Assembly (NCBI GenBank): GCA_945896675.1
Contig: CAMDEM010000006.1
Span: 1-64,000 of the forward strand
Source of the DNA: Cyanobium sp. NIES-981
Lineage (GTDB): Bacteria; Cyanobacteriota; Cyanobacteriia; PCC-6307; Cyanobiaceae
Length of the DNA: 64,000 nt
Reading direction: 5' to 3'
Shown: in pieces, positions 35,760-47,344 of the stretch
How positions within the stretch are numbered: the stretch's first letter is position 1
Layout: each line of letters begins with the position of its first letter
Notes under the pieces: generated by a model
Database searches by the model: none
Told to the model about the DNA's origin: nothing
The model's input: the letters and a program-made list of their open reading frames with translations, nothing else
Made by a program: the position numbers and the translations under genes

Positions 35760-35842
35760 TTAACTCACTAATGCAATGGCTTGACGCCAGAGGTTTTCCC
35801 TCACCTTCAAGACAGACAGTATTTCCCTCCCCCCTTCTATCC

Positions 35843-36277
35843 ATGAGCATTCGCCTCTACGTCGGCAACCTGCCGCAGACCTTTGAAGCCCAAGAGCTCG
35901 AGGCTCTGTTCACTGGCGTGGGCGAAGGGGTTCGCTTCAAGGCCGTCAACGACCGGGATACGGGAGCTTGCCGCGGATTCGGCTTCGCCAACGTGGACAG
36001 CCAAGCCATGGCCGATGCGGTGATCGAACAGCTCAACGGCAAGGAGTTCGGCGGCAACAGCCTGCGCATCGAGGTTTCTGAGCGTCGCGACTCCAACAGC
36101 GGCAGCGCCGGCAGGGGCGGCCCAGGCAGCAATACAGCCACCCCCACTGTTTCCCGCAAAGCTGTCAACAAGGTGGTGCATGCCGACAGCATCGACACTG
36201 GCGCCCCCGATCCCCGCTGGGCTGGTGAACTGGCCAAGCTGAAGGGCCTGCTCGACAACCAGAAAGCAGCGGTCTGA
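35843..36277 (+). CDS. RRM-type RNA-binding protein
   Basis: 144 residues from ATG at 35843. A single RRM covers residues 1-80: RNP2 is LYVGNLP and RNP1 is CRGFGFANV. The tail is Gly/Ser-rich and then holds a conserved-looking segment (DPRWAGELAKLKGLL). Cyanobacterial Rbp proteins of this type bind mRNA and are often cold-induced or involved in mRNA localisation at thylakoids. A leader of about 83 bp separates it from the CCA gene. Its TGA overlaps the possible CTG start of the next gene. Confidence 0.92.
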   Translation: MSIRLYVGNLPQTFEAQELEALFTGVGEGVRFKAVNDRDTGACRGFGFANVDSQAMADAVIEQLNGKEFGGNSLRIEVSERRDSNSGSAGRGGPGSNTATPTVSRKAVNKVVHADSIDTGAPDPRWAGELAKLKGLLDNQKAAV

Positions 36278-36369
36278 ACCAGCCCGTAGCCCAAACTCTG
36301 CTGCCCTGGATTTGGCAGGGCCACAGGATCAATCTTCAACGCGGCGGTGATCCTGCCAATCCCATCAAG

Positions 36370-37236
36370 GTGCTGCTGATCCACGGATTTGGCGCCTCGA
36401 TAGGCCATTGGCGGCACACCATGCCAGCCCTGGCAGCCCAGGCCGATGTCATTGCCATCGACTTGCTTGGTTTTGGAGCCAGCGACAAACCCCGCTCCCG
36501 GTTGGCGGACGAACCGATCCAGCCGGGTGCCGTTCTGTACTGCTTTGATCTTTGGGCCCGGCAGGTGGCCGATGCGGCCATCAGCCTGTTTGGCCTCAAC
36601 GAAACCTCCAAGAGTGAGCGCCCGGCACCGCAGCCGGAACTCCACCTAATCGGCAATTCGATTGGCGGCATGGTGGCCCTCACGGCAGCTCGCTTGCTGG
36701 TGAAAGAGGGCATCCCTCCGCAGCAAGTGATTTTGATCGACTGTGCCCAGCGCACCCTCGATGACAAACGGGCTGCCGAATTGCCCGGCCTCGAGCGGAT
36801 CAGCCGCCCCCTCTTGAAGCAACTAGTGCGTCAACGCTGGGTGATCGCACCGCTATTTCGGCTACTCGCCCAACCGGGGTTCATCCGCAGGGTCCTACGG
36901 AAGGCCTACCCCAGCGGCGCCCACATCGATGACGAGCTCGTTGGCCTCTTGCACCGCCCAAGTACCGACCCTGGGGCCACCGAGAGCTTCCGCGGCTTTG
37001 TGAACCTGTTCAGCGACTACCTGGCCCCCGAGTTGCTGGTCGATCTGGCCGTGCCCGTGCGCCTGCTGTGGGGGGCAGACGACCCCTGGGAAGATCCCAA
37101 AGAAGCCCGGCGCTGGGCCAACGCATTCCCCTGCATTCAGGAGCTTCAAGTGCTGAGTGGACTAGGCCATTGCCCCCAGGACGAAGGCCCGGAACGGGTC
37201 AACCCGATCCTGTTGCAATGGATTGGCGGGGCATAA
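36370..37236 (+). CDS. Alpha/beta hydrolase, N-terminus probably further upstream
   Basis: 288 residues from GTG at 36370. The fold is clear: oxyanion HGFGASIGHWRH, DLLGFGASDKP, nucleophile elbow GNSIGGM, acid in WGADDPWED and His in LGHCPQDEGPE. Cyanobacterial relatives usually start about 30 residues earlier with a W-x-W-x-G segment; the same frame upstream reads LPWIWQGHRINLQRGG, but holds no ATG, GTG or TTG after an in-frame stop at 36226. A CTG at 36274 overlapping the previous TGA is a candidate start. The substrate is unknown. Confidence 0.88.
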   Translation: MLLIHGFGASIGHWRHTMPALAAQADVIAIDLLGFGASDKPRSRLADEPIQPGAVLYCFDLWARQVADAAISLFGLNETSKSERPAPQPELHLIGNSIGGMVALTAARLLVKEGIPPQQVILIDCAQRTLDDKRAAELPGLERISRPLLKQLVRQRWVIAPLFRLLAQPGFIRRVLRKAYPSGAHIDDELVGLLHRPSTDPGATESFRGFVNLFSDYLAPELLVDLAVPVRLLWGADDPWEDPKEARRWANAFPCIQELQVLSGLGHCPQDEGPERVNPILLQWIGGA

Positions 37237-37268
37237 CGGGAAACCGGCCAATCAGCAACCTTGAAGAA

Positions 37269-39637
<2,369 letters not shown>

Positions 39638-39714
39638 TCAACCAAGTGTGAGGACAACCTTAAAGGCCGCGCTTGCCTAAAGTTGGCAAATCGGGTGCCC
39701 CCAGCTGCCAGCCC

Positions 39715-40077
39715 ATGGCCGACACACGTCCAGTCGAGACCCTGCTGAAGTCGACAACCCGCCATGTGCGGCTTTTCACCGCCTGCGTGGAAGGAGGAAA
39801 CCTGGTGCCATCCAGGGACCAGCTCACCCTGGACGTGGATCCCGACAACGAATTCCTTTGGGATGCCCCGGTGCTCACCAAGGTTCAAGAACGCTTTGCC
39901 GAACTGGTGGGGGCCCAAGCCGGGGCCGAGCTCAGCGAGTACAACCTCAGGCGCATTGGTTCCGAACTGGAGGGCCTGATCCGCCAGCTGCTCCAGGCCG
40001 GGGAGCTGCGCTACAACCCGGATGCCCGGGTACTGAACTACTCGATGGGTCTTCCGCGCAGCCCCGAAACCCTGTGA
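39715..40077 (+). CDS. ndhM: NDH-1 subunit NdhM
   Basis: 120 residues from ATG at 39715. [34 protein letters not shown] and [18 protein letters not shown] are typical of NdhM, an oxygenic-phototroph-specific subunit of the peripheral arm of the photosynthetic NDH-1 complex. No membrane segment. Its TGA overlaps the GTG start of the DUF3172 gene. Confidence 0.95.
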   Translation: MADTRPVETLLKSTTRHVRLFTACVEGGNLVPSRDQLTLDVDPDNEFLWDAPVLTKVQERFAELVGAQAGAELSEYNLRRIGSELEGLIRQLLQAGELRYNPDARVLNYSMGLPRSPETL

Positions 40078-40799
40078 CCCGCTCCCGCTATCGCGCCAAC
40101 GGGGACGATCCCAGGGATCAGAATCGCCCCTACGCCAGTGGCCGCTACCAGGACGCCTATGAGCGCTACAACGACCCCCGCCAAGAGCCCTCCCGGTCAG
40201 TCGGTCGCAACCGGGGCGGCAACGGTGGCGGCCAAAAGGGTGGCCAGGGCGGTGGACCCGGTGGTAGCCAAGGCGGTGGTCCTGGAGATGGCAAGGGCGA
40301 CGGCCAAGGGCCTTTTCAATTCAATGTGGCCAAGATTGCCGTGCTGGCAGGCGTGCTGGTGGTGGGCATTGGCATCGGCACCAGCCTCTCGAGCAACACC
40401 CAAGGCGACCAGGGCAACATCGCCAGCAGCCAACAGCTCGACATGGCAGTGGCTGATCCGGAGTTCTGCAAGCAGTGGGGAGCCAGCGCCTTCGTGATGG
40501 ACGTTCAGGTGTACACAACCATGAACCCCAGCAGCAGCTTCGTGACCCAGCCATCCCTGAAACCAGGCTGTGTGATCCGCCGGGAAAACTGGAGCGTGCT
40601 GCAGAAGGAAGGGGCCATCACGGCTGACCAAATGCGCCAATGCAAACAACGGATGAACACCTTTGCCTACATCGGCTCTGTCAAAGACAAGCCCGAGGTG
40701 CGCTGCGTCTACCAAACCGAGACCCGCGAAAACAAATTCATCACCAAAGGCATCGCCGACGACAGCGTTGGGGTGACGCCGGAATCCGACCAGTTCTAA
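40074..40799 (+). CDS. DUF3172-type membrane-anchored protein
   Basis: 241 residues from GTG at 40074 (GTGA overlap with ndhM). The first 75 residues are hydrophilic and very Gly-rich. One membrane helix follows ([18 protein letters not shown]), then a soluble domain with [17 protein letters not shown], a paired CVIRRENW and the end [15 protein letters not shown], holding four cysteines. This matches the cyanobacterial DUF3172 family, function unknown. The linkage with ndhM is suggestive but not proof of a role in NDH-1. It overlaps the convergent rbcR by 4 bp. Confidence 0.87.
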   Translation: MTRSRYRANGDDPRDQNRPYASGRYQDAYERYNDPRQEPSRSVGRNRGGNGGGQKGGQGGGPGGSQGGGPGDGKGDGQGPFQFNVAKIAVLAGVLVVGIGIGTSLSSNTQGDQGNIASSQQLDMAVADPEFCKQWGASAFVMDVQVYTTMNPSSSFVTQPSLKPGCVIRRENWSVLQKEGAITADQMRQCKQRMNTFAYIGSVKDKPEVRCVYQTETRENKFITKGIADDSVGVTPESDQF

Positions 40800-41764
40800 G
40801 ACTCCCCTTGGGGGGTTTGCAGGGGACGCCGCAGGGGGCTGTCCGGGCTGGCGAAGACCGGCAACACCTCCTTGCGGAAGGCATCGGAAGCCCGCGAGCA
40901 ATAGCGGGCTGGATGGGTGATCAACTTGAGCTGACGCCGCACCAACAGATCAGCCACCTGGGGGCGATGCAAGGTGCCTGCTGCCAGTTCACGCTCTATC
41001 GAGACCACCGGCAGGAACGCTGCCCCCAGGCCTGATTGCACCGCATTTTTAATCGCCTCAAAGGAATTGAGTTCCATTTCGATCTTGAGACGCCCCACAT
41101 CCAAACCGGAGCGGGCTAGCAGTTGGTCCACCATTTTGCGGGTGGTGGACTGGGCATCGAGGCAGACAAAGCCAAGCCGGTAAAGGTCGTCCTTGGTGAG
41201 CTCGGGCAGGCGGGCTAATGCATGTTTGGTGGGCAGCACCAGCGCCAACTCATCGCTGGCATAGGGCACCACCTGGAGCAAGTCATTGAGCTCCGTGGGC
41301 AGCTCGCCCCCAATGATCGCCAAATCGATCTGGCCATTGGCCACACTCCAGCCGGTGCGCCGGGTGCTGTGCACCTGGAGTTGCACGGCCACATCCGGGT
41401 ATTTCTGGCGGAACAGGCCAATCATGCGGGGCATCAAATAGGTGCCCGTGGTTTGGCTGGCTCCCACCACCAGGGACCCGCCTTTGAGGTTGTGCAGATC
41501 ATCGAGGGCCCGGCAGGCCTCCTGGCACTGACTCAGGATGCGATCGCAGTAGCTGAGCAGAAGGTGGCCGGCCTCGGTGAGCTGGGCCTTGCGGCCACCG
41601 CGGTCAAACAGCGAGACATTGAGCTGCTTCTCCAGATTCTGGATCTGCAGACTCACCGCCGGCTGGGTCACATACAGGCTGTCCGCCGCCTTCTTGAAGC
41701 TGCCCTCGCTGGCAATCGCCCGCAGGATGCGCAGCTGATCGAGGGTAAAAGGCAGGTCTGCCAT
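40796..41764 (-). CDS. rbcR: LysR-type regulator RbcR
   Basis: 322 residues from ATG at 41764 ([11 protein letters not shown]). The helix-turn-helix is [31 protein letters not shown] in outline; the effector domain includes [24 protein letters not shown] and [21 protein letters not shown]. It is closest by eye to RbcR/Ycf30, which regulates RuBisCO and carbon-concentrating genes; NdhR or CmpR are alternatives from the same family. It faces the NnrU gene with about 70 bp between. Confidence 0.88.
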   Translation of the reverse strand: MADLPFTLDQLRILRAIASEGSFKKAADSLYVTQPAVSLQIQNLEKQLNVSLFDRGGRKAQLTEAGHLLLSYCDRILSQCQEACRALDDLHNLKGGSLVVGASQTTGTYLMPRMIGLFRQKYPDVAVQLQVHSTRRTGWSVANGQIDLAIIGGELPTELNDLLQVVPYASDELALVLPTKHALARLPELTKDDLYRLGFVCLDAQSTTRKMVDQLLARSGLDVGRLKIEMELNSFEAIKNAVQSGLGAAFLPVVSIERELAAGTLHRPQVADLLVRRQLKLITHPARYCSRASDAFRKEVLPVFASPDSPLRRPLQTPQGES

Positions 41765-41835
41765 TGGTGCCACGCAGACCAAAACTCTAGGGGGCCTTCC
41801 CGGTAGCCAGAATCCCGAGGTTTACAACTCCCAAC

Positions 41836-42624
41836 TTGCCTTTGCTCGCCAGCGCTGGATCGCCCCCAAACCTGCAACAGGTCAGCCTTCACGGGGGCAG
41901 CCTTCACCACAGCAGCCTGGTGATGCTTGGGCTGTTGCTTGTCTTTGCCGTGATTCACAGCGGCGGAGCCTCGCTCAGGGCCTGGGGGGCTGAACGCATC
42001 GGCGAGCGGGCTTGGCGGCTGCTCTTTGCGGCGGTGAGCATCCCTTCAGCGGTGGTGGTGATCGGCTATTTCCTGGCCCACCGCTACGACGGCGTCCGCC
42101 TTTGGAACCTCCAAGACCAGCCGTGGATCATCCCTCTCGTCTGGATTGGAACGGCGATCAGCTTCCTCTTCCTCTATCCGGCCACCTACAACCTGCTGGA
42201 AATCCCGGCGGTGCTGAAACCCCAGGTTCGCCTCTATGCCACGGGGATCATCCGGATCAGCCGCCATCCCCAGGCCGTGGGCCAGGTGCTGTGGTGCGCC
42301 ACCCACCTGCTCTGGATCGGCAGCAGTTTCACGCTGGTCACCTGCCTGGGGCTGATCGCCCACCACGCGTTTGCGGTGTGGAATGGGGATCGGCGGCTGG
42401 CCAACCGGTTTGGGGCGGCGTTTGAGGAGCTCAAGGCGACCACATCGATTGTTCCGTTCCGGGCCGTCATCGATGGCCGCCAACAGCTGCTCTTAGGCGA
42501 ATTCCTCAGGCCATCCCAGCTGGGCATTGCCATTGCCGTGGGCGTCTTCTGGTGGGCCCACCGCTTCATTGGCTTGGGAGCCACGGCCTTTTCCCGCACG
42601 GGCCTGGGCCATTGGTTGGGCTAA
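41836..42624 (+). CDS. NnrU-family membrane protein, possible zeta-carotene isomerase
   Basis: 262 residues with about six membrane helices. Characteristic segments are FAVIHSGGASLRAW, YDGVRLWNL, LLEIPAVLKPQVRLYATGIIRISRHPQAVGQVLWCATHLLW in several pieces, and LIAHHAFAVWNGDRR; the two conserved His in IHSG and SRHP could bind haem. The family includes bacterial NnrU and plant Z-ISO, the haem-dependent 15-cis-zeta-carotene isomerase. Phytoene synthase and desaturase genes lie 2-4 kb away, so a Z-ISO role is plausible but inferred. The start choice is uncertain (ATG at 41836). Confidence 0.85.
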   Translation: MPLLASAGSPPNLQQVSLHGGSLHHSSLVMLGLLLVFAVIHSGGASLRAWGAERIGERAWRLLFAAVSIPSAVVVIGYFLAHRYDGVRLWNLQDQPWIIPLVWIGTAISFLFLYPATYNLLEIPAVLKPQVRLYATGIIRISRHPQAVGQVLWCATHLLWIGSSFTLVTCLGLIAHHAFAVWNGDRRLANRFGAAFEELKATTSIVPFRAVIDGRQQLLLGEFLRPSQLGIAIAVGVFWWAHRFIGLGATAFSRTGLGHWLG

Positions 42625-42669
42625 AGCTCCGGGCTGCCTACACTCGCTGAAAACCGGCCGCGCCGCAGC

Positions 42670-44679
42670 ATGCCTTCCGCCGCTGAAATCGCCTGGCTCA
42701 TCCCGGTTCTACCGCTGGCAGGCGCCTGCTTGGTTGGGCTCGGGCTGATCAGCTTCAACCGCACCTTCAATCGGCTGCGCAAGCCCGTTGCTGTCTTCCT
42801 GATTAGCTGTGTGGGCGCGGCCGCCGTGTTGAGCTATGCCGTGCTGGCCGAGCAGCTGGCCGGAGCGGGCACCACAGAACTGTTGTTCAACTGGGCGAGC
42901 GCAGGCACCTTCAACCTGCAGATGGGCTTCCGGGTGGATCCCCTAGCCGCCGTGATGCTGGCCCTGGTCACCACCATTGCCGTGCTGGTGATGGTGTATT
43001 CCGATGGCTACATGGCCCACGACAAGGGCTATGTGCGCTTTTTCACCTATCTAGCCCTGTTCAGCAGCTCAATGCTGGGCCTGGTGATCAGCCCCAACCT
43101 GCTCGAGATCTATGTGTTTTGGGAGCTGGTGGGGATGTGCTCCTACCTGCTGGTGGGCTTTTGGTACGACCGGGATGGGGCCGCCAATGCGGCCCAGAAA
43201 GCCTTTGTGGTGAACCGGGTGGGCGACTTTGGCCTGCTGCTGGGAATCCTGGGCCTGTTCTGGGCCACGGGCAGCTTCGGCTTTGAGGAGATTGGCAGTC
43301 GCCTGCAGGAGGCCATCGCCGGCGGCAGCGTGCCCGGCTGGGCTGCCATCACCCTCTGCCTCCTGGTGTTCATGGGCCCGATGGCGAAGTCGGCCCAGTT
43401 TCCGCTCCACGTTTGGCTGCCCGATGCCATGGAGGGGCCCACGCCGATTTCAGCCCTGATCCACGCCGCCACGATGGTTGCGGCCGGGGTGTTCCTGGTG
43501 GCCCGCCTCCAACCGGTTTATGTGCCGTTTCCGGAGGTGCAAACCGTGATTGCCGTGGTCGGCACGATCACCCTGTTCTTGGGGGCCTCGATTGCCCTCA
43601 CCCAGATGGATCTCAAAAAGGGCCTTGCCTACAGCACCGTCTCCCAATTGGGTTACATGATGCTGGCCATGGGCTGCGGTGCCCCCATCGCCGGCATGTT
43701 CCATCTGGTGACCCACGCCTTCTTCAAGGCGATGCTGTTCCTGTGCTCAGGCTCGGTGATCCACGCCATGGAGGAGGTGGTTGGCCATGAACCCGTGCTC
43801 GCCCAAGACATGCGGTTAATGGGGGGCCTCAGAAAATTCATGCCCGTCACCAGCACCACCTTCTTCATTGGCTGTATAGCGATCAGTGGCATCCCGCCCC
43901 TGGCCGGTTTCTGGAGCAAGGACGAAATCCTGGGCCAGGCCTTCGGCAGCTTTCCCATCCTCTGGGTTGCCGGTTTCTTCACCGCGGGCATGACCGCCTT
44001 CTACATGTTCCGGCTGTACTTCCTCACCTTTGAAGGGAGCTTCCGCGGCGGCAACAAGGATGTCCAAGTCGAGCTGATGGCCGCCGCCGGCAAGGTGGCT
44101 GAACCCCATGGGGATCCAAGCCACAGCCTTGCGGCCCATCCCCACGAATCGGGCTGGCAAATGGCCATGCCCCTGGCGCTGCTGGCCGTTCCTTCCGTGT
44201 TAATCGGGCTGCTCGGCACCCCGTGGCATAGCCGCTTCGCCGCCCTGCTCAATCCCGAGGAAGCAGCCGAGATGGCCGCCCACTTCTCCTGGGCTGAGTT
44301 CCTGCCGCTGGCTGGTTCCTCCGTGGCCATCTCCGCAGCCGGCATCACCCTGGCCGTCGTGGCCTACCTACTGCACAAGATCGACCTGGGCACCGCGGTG
44401 GCTGGCCGCTTCCCCGCCGTGAACCGCTTCCTTGCCAACAAGTGGTATCTCGATGCCCTCAATGACAAGATTTTCGTTCAGGGCAGTCGCAAGTTGGCTC
44501 GTCAGGTGCTGGAAGTGGATTCCAAGGTGGTTGATGGGGTGGTCAACCTCACCGGCCTGGTGACCCTGGGCAGCGGCGAAGGCCTCAAATACTTCGAAAC
44601 CGGCCGGGCCCAGTTCTATGCCCTGATCGTGTTTGGCGGTGTGATCGCCCTTGTGGTGCTGTTTGGCGCCTTTGGCTAG
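42670..44679 (+). CDS. ndhF: NDH-1 membrane subunit NdhF (subunit 5)
   Basis: 669 residues, multi-spanning antiporter-like subunit. Typical stretches are VDPLAAVMLALVTTIAVLVMVYS, FWELVGMCSYLLVGFW, PLHVWLPDAMEGPTPISALIHAATMVAAG in pieces, and the essential Lys regions MDLKKGLAYSTVSQLGYM and FWSKDEILG. It forms the distal proton channel of photosynthetic NDH-1; the NdhF1 (respiratory/cyclic) type is likely given the adjacent ndhD. It precedes ndhD by 94 bp. Confidence 0.95.
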   Translation: MPSAAEIAWLIPVLPLAGACLVGLGLISFNRTFNRLRKPVAVFLISCVGAAAVLSYAVLAEQLAGAGTTELLFNWASAGTFNLQMGFRVDPLAAVMLALVTTIAVLVMVYSDGYMAHDKGYVRFFTYLALFSSSMLGLVISPNLLEIYVFWELVGMCSYLLVGFWYDRDGAANAAQKAFVVNRVGDFGLLLGILGLFWATGSFGFEEIGSRLQEAIAGGSVPGWAAITLCLLVFMGPMAKSAQFPLHVWLPDAMEGPTPISALIHAATMVAAGVFLVARLQPVYVPFPEVQTVIAVVGTITLFLGASIALTQMDLKKGLAYSTVSQLGYMMLAMGCGAPIAGMFHLVTHAFFKAMLFLCSGSVIHAMEEVVGHEPVLAQDMRLMGGLRKFMPVTSTTFFIGCIAISGIPPLAGFWSKDEILGQAFGSFPILWVAGFFTAGMTAFYMFRLYFLTFEGSFRGGNKDVQVELMAAAGKVAEPHGDPSHSLAAHPHESGWQMAMPLALLAVPSVLIGLLGTPWHSRFAALLNPEEAAEMAAHFSWAEFLPLAGSSVAISAAGITLAVVAYLLHKIDLGTAVAGRFPAVNRFLANKWYLDALNDKIFVQGSRKLARQVLEVDSKVVDGVVNLTGLVTLGSGEGLKYFETGRAQFYALIVFGGVIALVVLFGAFG

Positions 44680-44742
44680 GGCTGTCGCACAACGGACTGT
44701 GTGACATCCACCACCGGCAGAGTGCACCCAGGGACAGGATTT

Positions 44743-44770
44743 CTAAACTCATTACAAAGGTGAGTTTTAG
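44743..44770 (+). promoter_or_regulatory. Hairpin with SD-like loop before ndhD start
   Basis: CTAAACTCA and TGAGTTTTAG pair over 9 bp with one bulged A around the loop TTACAAAGG. The loop holds AAAGG, the only SD-like sequence before the GTG at 44774. The hairpin ends 3 bases before the start codon and may modulate ndhD translation. Confidence 0.5.
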
Positions 44771-44773
44771 TTC

Positions 44774-46351
44774 GTGCCGTTTCCCTGGCTGAGCGCGTCA
44801 ATCCTGTTTCCGATTGCCGCGGCCCTGCTGATCCCCTTCTTCCCTGATGAGGGCCAAGGCAAACAGGTGCGCTGGTACGCCCTGGGCGTGGCCTTGATCA
44901 CCTTTCTGCTGACGGTGGGCGGGTACCTCAAGGGCTACGACCCGAGCGACCCGGGCCTGCAGTTGGTAGAGCGGGTGGAGTGGCTGCCCGATATCGGCCT
45001 GGCCTGGTCGGTGGGCGCCGATGGCATCTCGATGCCCCTGATCCTTCTCACCAGCTTCATCACCGCGTTGGCGGTGTTGGCGGCCTGGCCGGTCACCTTC
45101 AAACCCAAGCTCTTCTTCTTCCTGCTCCTGGCCATGGATGGCGGCCAAATCGCCGTCTTCGCTGTGCAGGACATGCTGCTGTTCTTCCTGGCCTGGGAAC
45201 TGGAACTCCTGCCCGTGTATCTGCTGCTGGCGATCTGGGGTGGCAAAAAGCGCCAGTACGCCGCCACCAAGTTCATCCTGTACACCGCAGGAAGCTCCCT
45301 GTTCATCCTGCTGGCGGGGCTGGCCATGGCCTTCTACGGCGGGGGGATTCCCACGTTTGAGTATTCCGCCCTGATGGCCAAGGGCTTCCCACCAGGGTTC
45401 CAGCTGCTCTGTTACGCGGGGCTGCTGATCGCCTTTGGGGTGAAGCTCCCGATCGTGCCCCTGCACACCTGGCTGCCCGATGCCCACGGGGAAGCGACCG
45501 CCCCGGTGCACATGTTGCTGGCAGGAATTCTGTTGAAGATGGGCGGCTATGCCCTGCTGCGCTTCAACTGTCAGATCCTGCCCGATGCCCACGCCCAGTT
45601 CGCGCCGCTCCTGATCGTGCTGGGGGTGGTGAACATCATTTATGCCGCCCTCACCTCCTTTGCCCAACGGAACCTCAAACGCAAAATTGCCTACAGCTCC
45701 ATCAGCCACATGGGCTTTGTGCTGATTGGCATTGGCAGCTTCAGTGCCCTCGGCAGCAGTGGCGCCATGCTCCAAATGATCAGCCACGGGCTGATTGGAG
45801 CCAGCTTGTTTTTCCTGGTGGGTGCCACCTACGACCGCACCCACACCCTGCAGCTCGATGAGATGGGCGGGGTGGGACAAAAAATGCGCAAAATGTTTGC
45901 CCTCTGGACCATCTGCTCGCTGGCATCCCTGGCCCTGCCAGGGATGAGTGGCTTTGTCTCCGAGTTGATGATCTTTGTGGGCTTCGCCACCGACGACGCT
46001 TACACCCTGCCGTTCCGGATCGTGATCGAGGGCTTGGCGGCCATTGGCGTGATCCTCACCCCGGTGTATCTGCTCTCAATGCTGAGGGAGATCTTTTATG
46101 GCAAAGAGAATGTGGAGCTGACCTCCCACGCCCAGCTCGTCGATGCTGAGCCCCGCGAGATCTACATCGTGGGCTGTCTGCTGGTGCCGATCATCGGCAT
46201 TGGCATCTACCCCCGCCTCCTCACCGACACCTACCGGGCCTCCATGGAAGCCCTTGTGGCCCGGGATGAAACTGCGATGAAGGCGTTGACCGCACCAGCA
46301 GGCTCGAGCCTCATACGGCAAACCCCATTCAGGGCTCCTTCTTTGGGCTAG
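44774..46351 (+). CDS. ndhD: NDH-1 membrane subunit NdhD (subunit 4)
   Basis: 525 residues from GTG at 44774; no ATG nearby. Typical segments are [64 protein letters not shown] in parts, and [20 protein letters not shown]. It is a proton-pumping antiporter-like subunit that pairs with NdhF. An unusual leader hairpin precedes the start and a perfect 15-bp inverted repeat overlaps its stop codon. Confidence 0.95.
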   Translation: MPFPWLSASILFPIAAALLIPFFPDEGQGKQVRWYALGVALITFLLTVGGYLKGYDPSDPGLQLVERVEWLPDIGLAWSVGADGISMPLILLTSFITALAVLAAWPVTFKPKLFFFLLLAMDGGQIAVFAVQDMLLFFLAWELELLPVYLLLAIWGGKKRQYAATKFILYTAGSSLFILLAGLAMAFYGGGIPTFEYSALMAKGFPPGFQLLCYAGLLIAFGVKLPIVPLHTWLPDAHGEATAPVHMLLAGILLKMGGYALLRFNCQILPDAHAQFAPLLIVLGVVNIIYAALTSFAQRNLKRKIAYSSISHMGFVLIGIGSFSALGSSGAMLQMISHGLIGASLFFLVGATYDRTHTLQLDEMGGVGQKMRKMFALWTICSLASLALPGMSGFVSELMIFVGFATDDAYTLPFRIVIEGLAAIGVILTPVYLLSMLREIFYGKENVELTSHAQLVDAEPREIYIVGCLLVPIIGIGIYPRLLTDTYRASMEALVARDETAMKALTAPAGSSLIRQTPFRAPSLG

Positions 46352-46384
46352 CGGTAGTGGTGGGCATCGACCACTACCGCTAGC
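46347..46384 (+). promoter_or_regulatory. Perfect 15-bp inverted repeat at the ndhD stop codon
   Basis: GCTAGCGGTAGTGGT and ACCACTACCGCTAGC pair perfectly around an 8-base loop (GGGCATCG). The TAG of ndhD lies in the left arm. No T-run follows, so it is not a typical intrinsic terminator; it may be an RNA processing or 3'-end stability element between ndhD and scpA. Confidence 0.75.
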
Positions 46385-46420
46385 GTAGGTAGAGCAGTCC
46401 TAAGGAGCGACACAACACCG

Positions 46421-47299
46421 GTGGCAGAAGGGGGAGCCAGGCTGGCCATCCGGCTGCTGCAGGACGCAGCCGTCCGGGGGGAACTCGACCCCTGGGATGT
46501 GGATGTGATTGCCGTTGTCGATGGCTTTCTCGACCAATTGCGCCAACGGATTGAAGTGCCCAGGCTGGTGGCCGCCGCCGGTGGCAGCTACGAACAGGAC
46601 CTGGCCGAGACCAGCGAAGCCTTTCTGGCCGCCTCCGTACTGGTGGGCTTGAAGGCCGAAGTGCTCGAAGCCGCCACGTTCCCCCCCGAGCCAATCCAGG
46701 ACGACAGCCTCGGCTTTGATTTCGACGACGACGGCCAGGGCTGGCTGATGAACCCCGGCCTCGAGATGCCGCGCAGGCCCGAACGGCATCTCTGGCGCCG
46801 CCCCGTAGCGCCCCCGCCGCTGCAGCGGCCGGTCACCCTGGGGGAGCTGATCCGTCAACTCGAAGACATTGCCGAGCGAATCGAAGACGATGAAGGCAAA
46901 ATCCGCAGCCGCCATCGCCCCAAGCGCTACAGCGAACGGGCTGCGATTGAGCAGGTGGCAGCCCTCGCCCACCGGGAAAAGCTGCCCGAAACCACAGCGG
47001 CCCTGAGTCAATTCCTCTTGCAATGGCCCCAAGCCGTGCAATGGGCCGGCTTCGAGGAGTTGGTGGAGGCCTGGGCCGCTGCGGTGGAGGCCAAGGGGGC
47101 CACCGCGGAACTGGATGCCGACCGGGTCGGGGTCTTCTGGGCCCTGCTATTTCTCTGCCACCAAGGCAAGGTGGAACTCGAACAAACGGGCGGCTTGTTT
47201 GGCCCTTTGAGCCTGAAACGACTGCTGGATGTGGGTGAGAGCGTGCAATTGGCGCTCAGGCCAGCTCTAGTGCCGGCTCCTGAACCGCTTGCCGCCTAG
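46421..47299 (+). CDS. scpA: Segregation and condensation protein A
   Basis: 292 residues from GTG at 46421, with TAAGGAG 13 bases upstream and no nearer start. Matches to ScpA are AIRLLQDAAVRGELDPWDVDVIAVVDGFL in pieces, the AASVLVGLKAEVLE helix, and the C-terminal WALLFLCHQGKVELEQ winged helix. ScpA is the kleisin linking the two SMC heads in the bacterial condensin. The middle is acidic and variable, as usual. Confidence 0.87.
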   Translation: MAEGGARLAIRLLQDAAVRGELDPWDVDVIAVVDGFLDQLRQRIEVPRLVAAAGGSYEQDLAETSEAFLAASVLVGLKAEVLEAATFPPEPIQDDSLGFDFDDDGQGWLMNPGLEMPRRPERHLWRRPVAPPPLQRPVTLGELIRQLEDIAERIEDDEGKIRSRHRPKRYSERAAIEQVAALAHREKLPETTAALSQFLLQWPQAVQWAGFEELVEAWAAAVEAKGATAELDADRVGVFWALLFLCHQGKVELEQTGGLFGPLSLKRLLDVGESVQLALRPALVPAPEPLAA

Positions 47300-47313
47300 G
47301 CCCATGACTAGGG

Positions 47314-47344
47314 TGGTGTTTGCGACCGACGTGAGCAAACGCCA
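47314..47344 (+). promoter_or_regulatory. Leader hairpin abutting a start codon
   Basis: TGGTGTTTGC pairs with GCAAACGCCA (10 bp, one G-U) around an 11-base loop; the right arm ends at the base before the ATG at 47345. No separate SD is visible, so the hairpin may occlude or shape the ribosome site. Confidence 0.5.
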
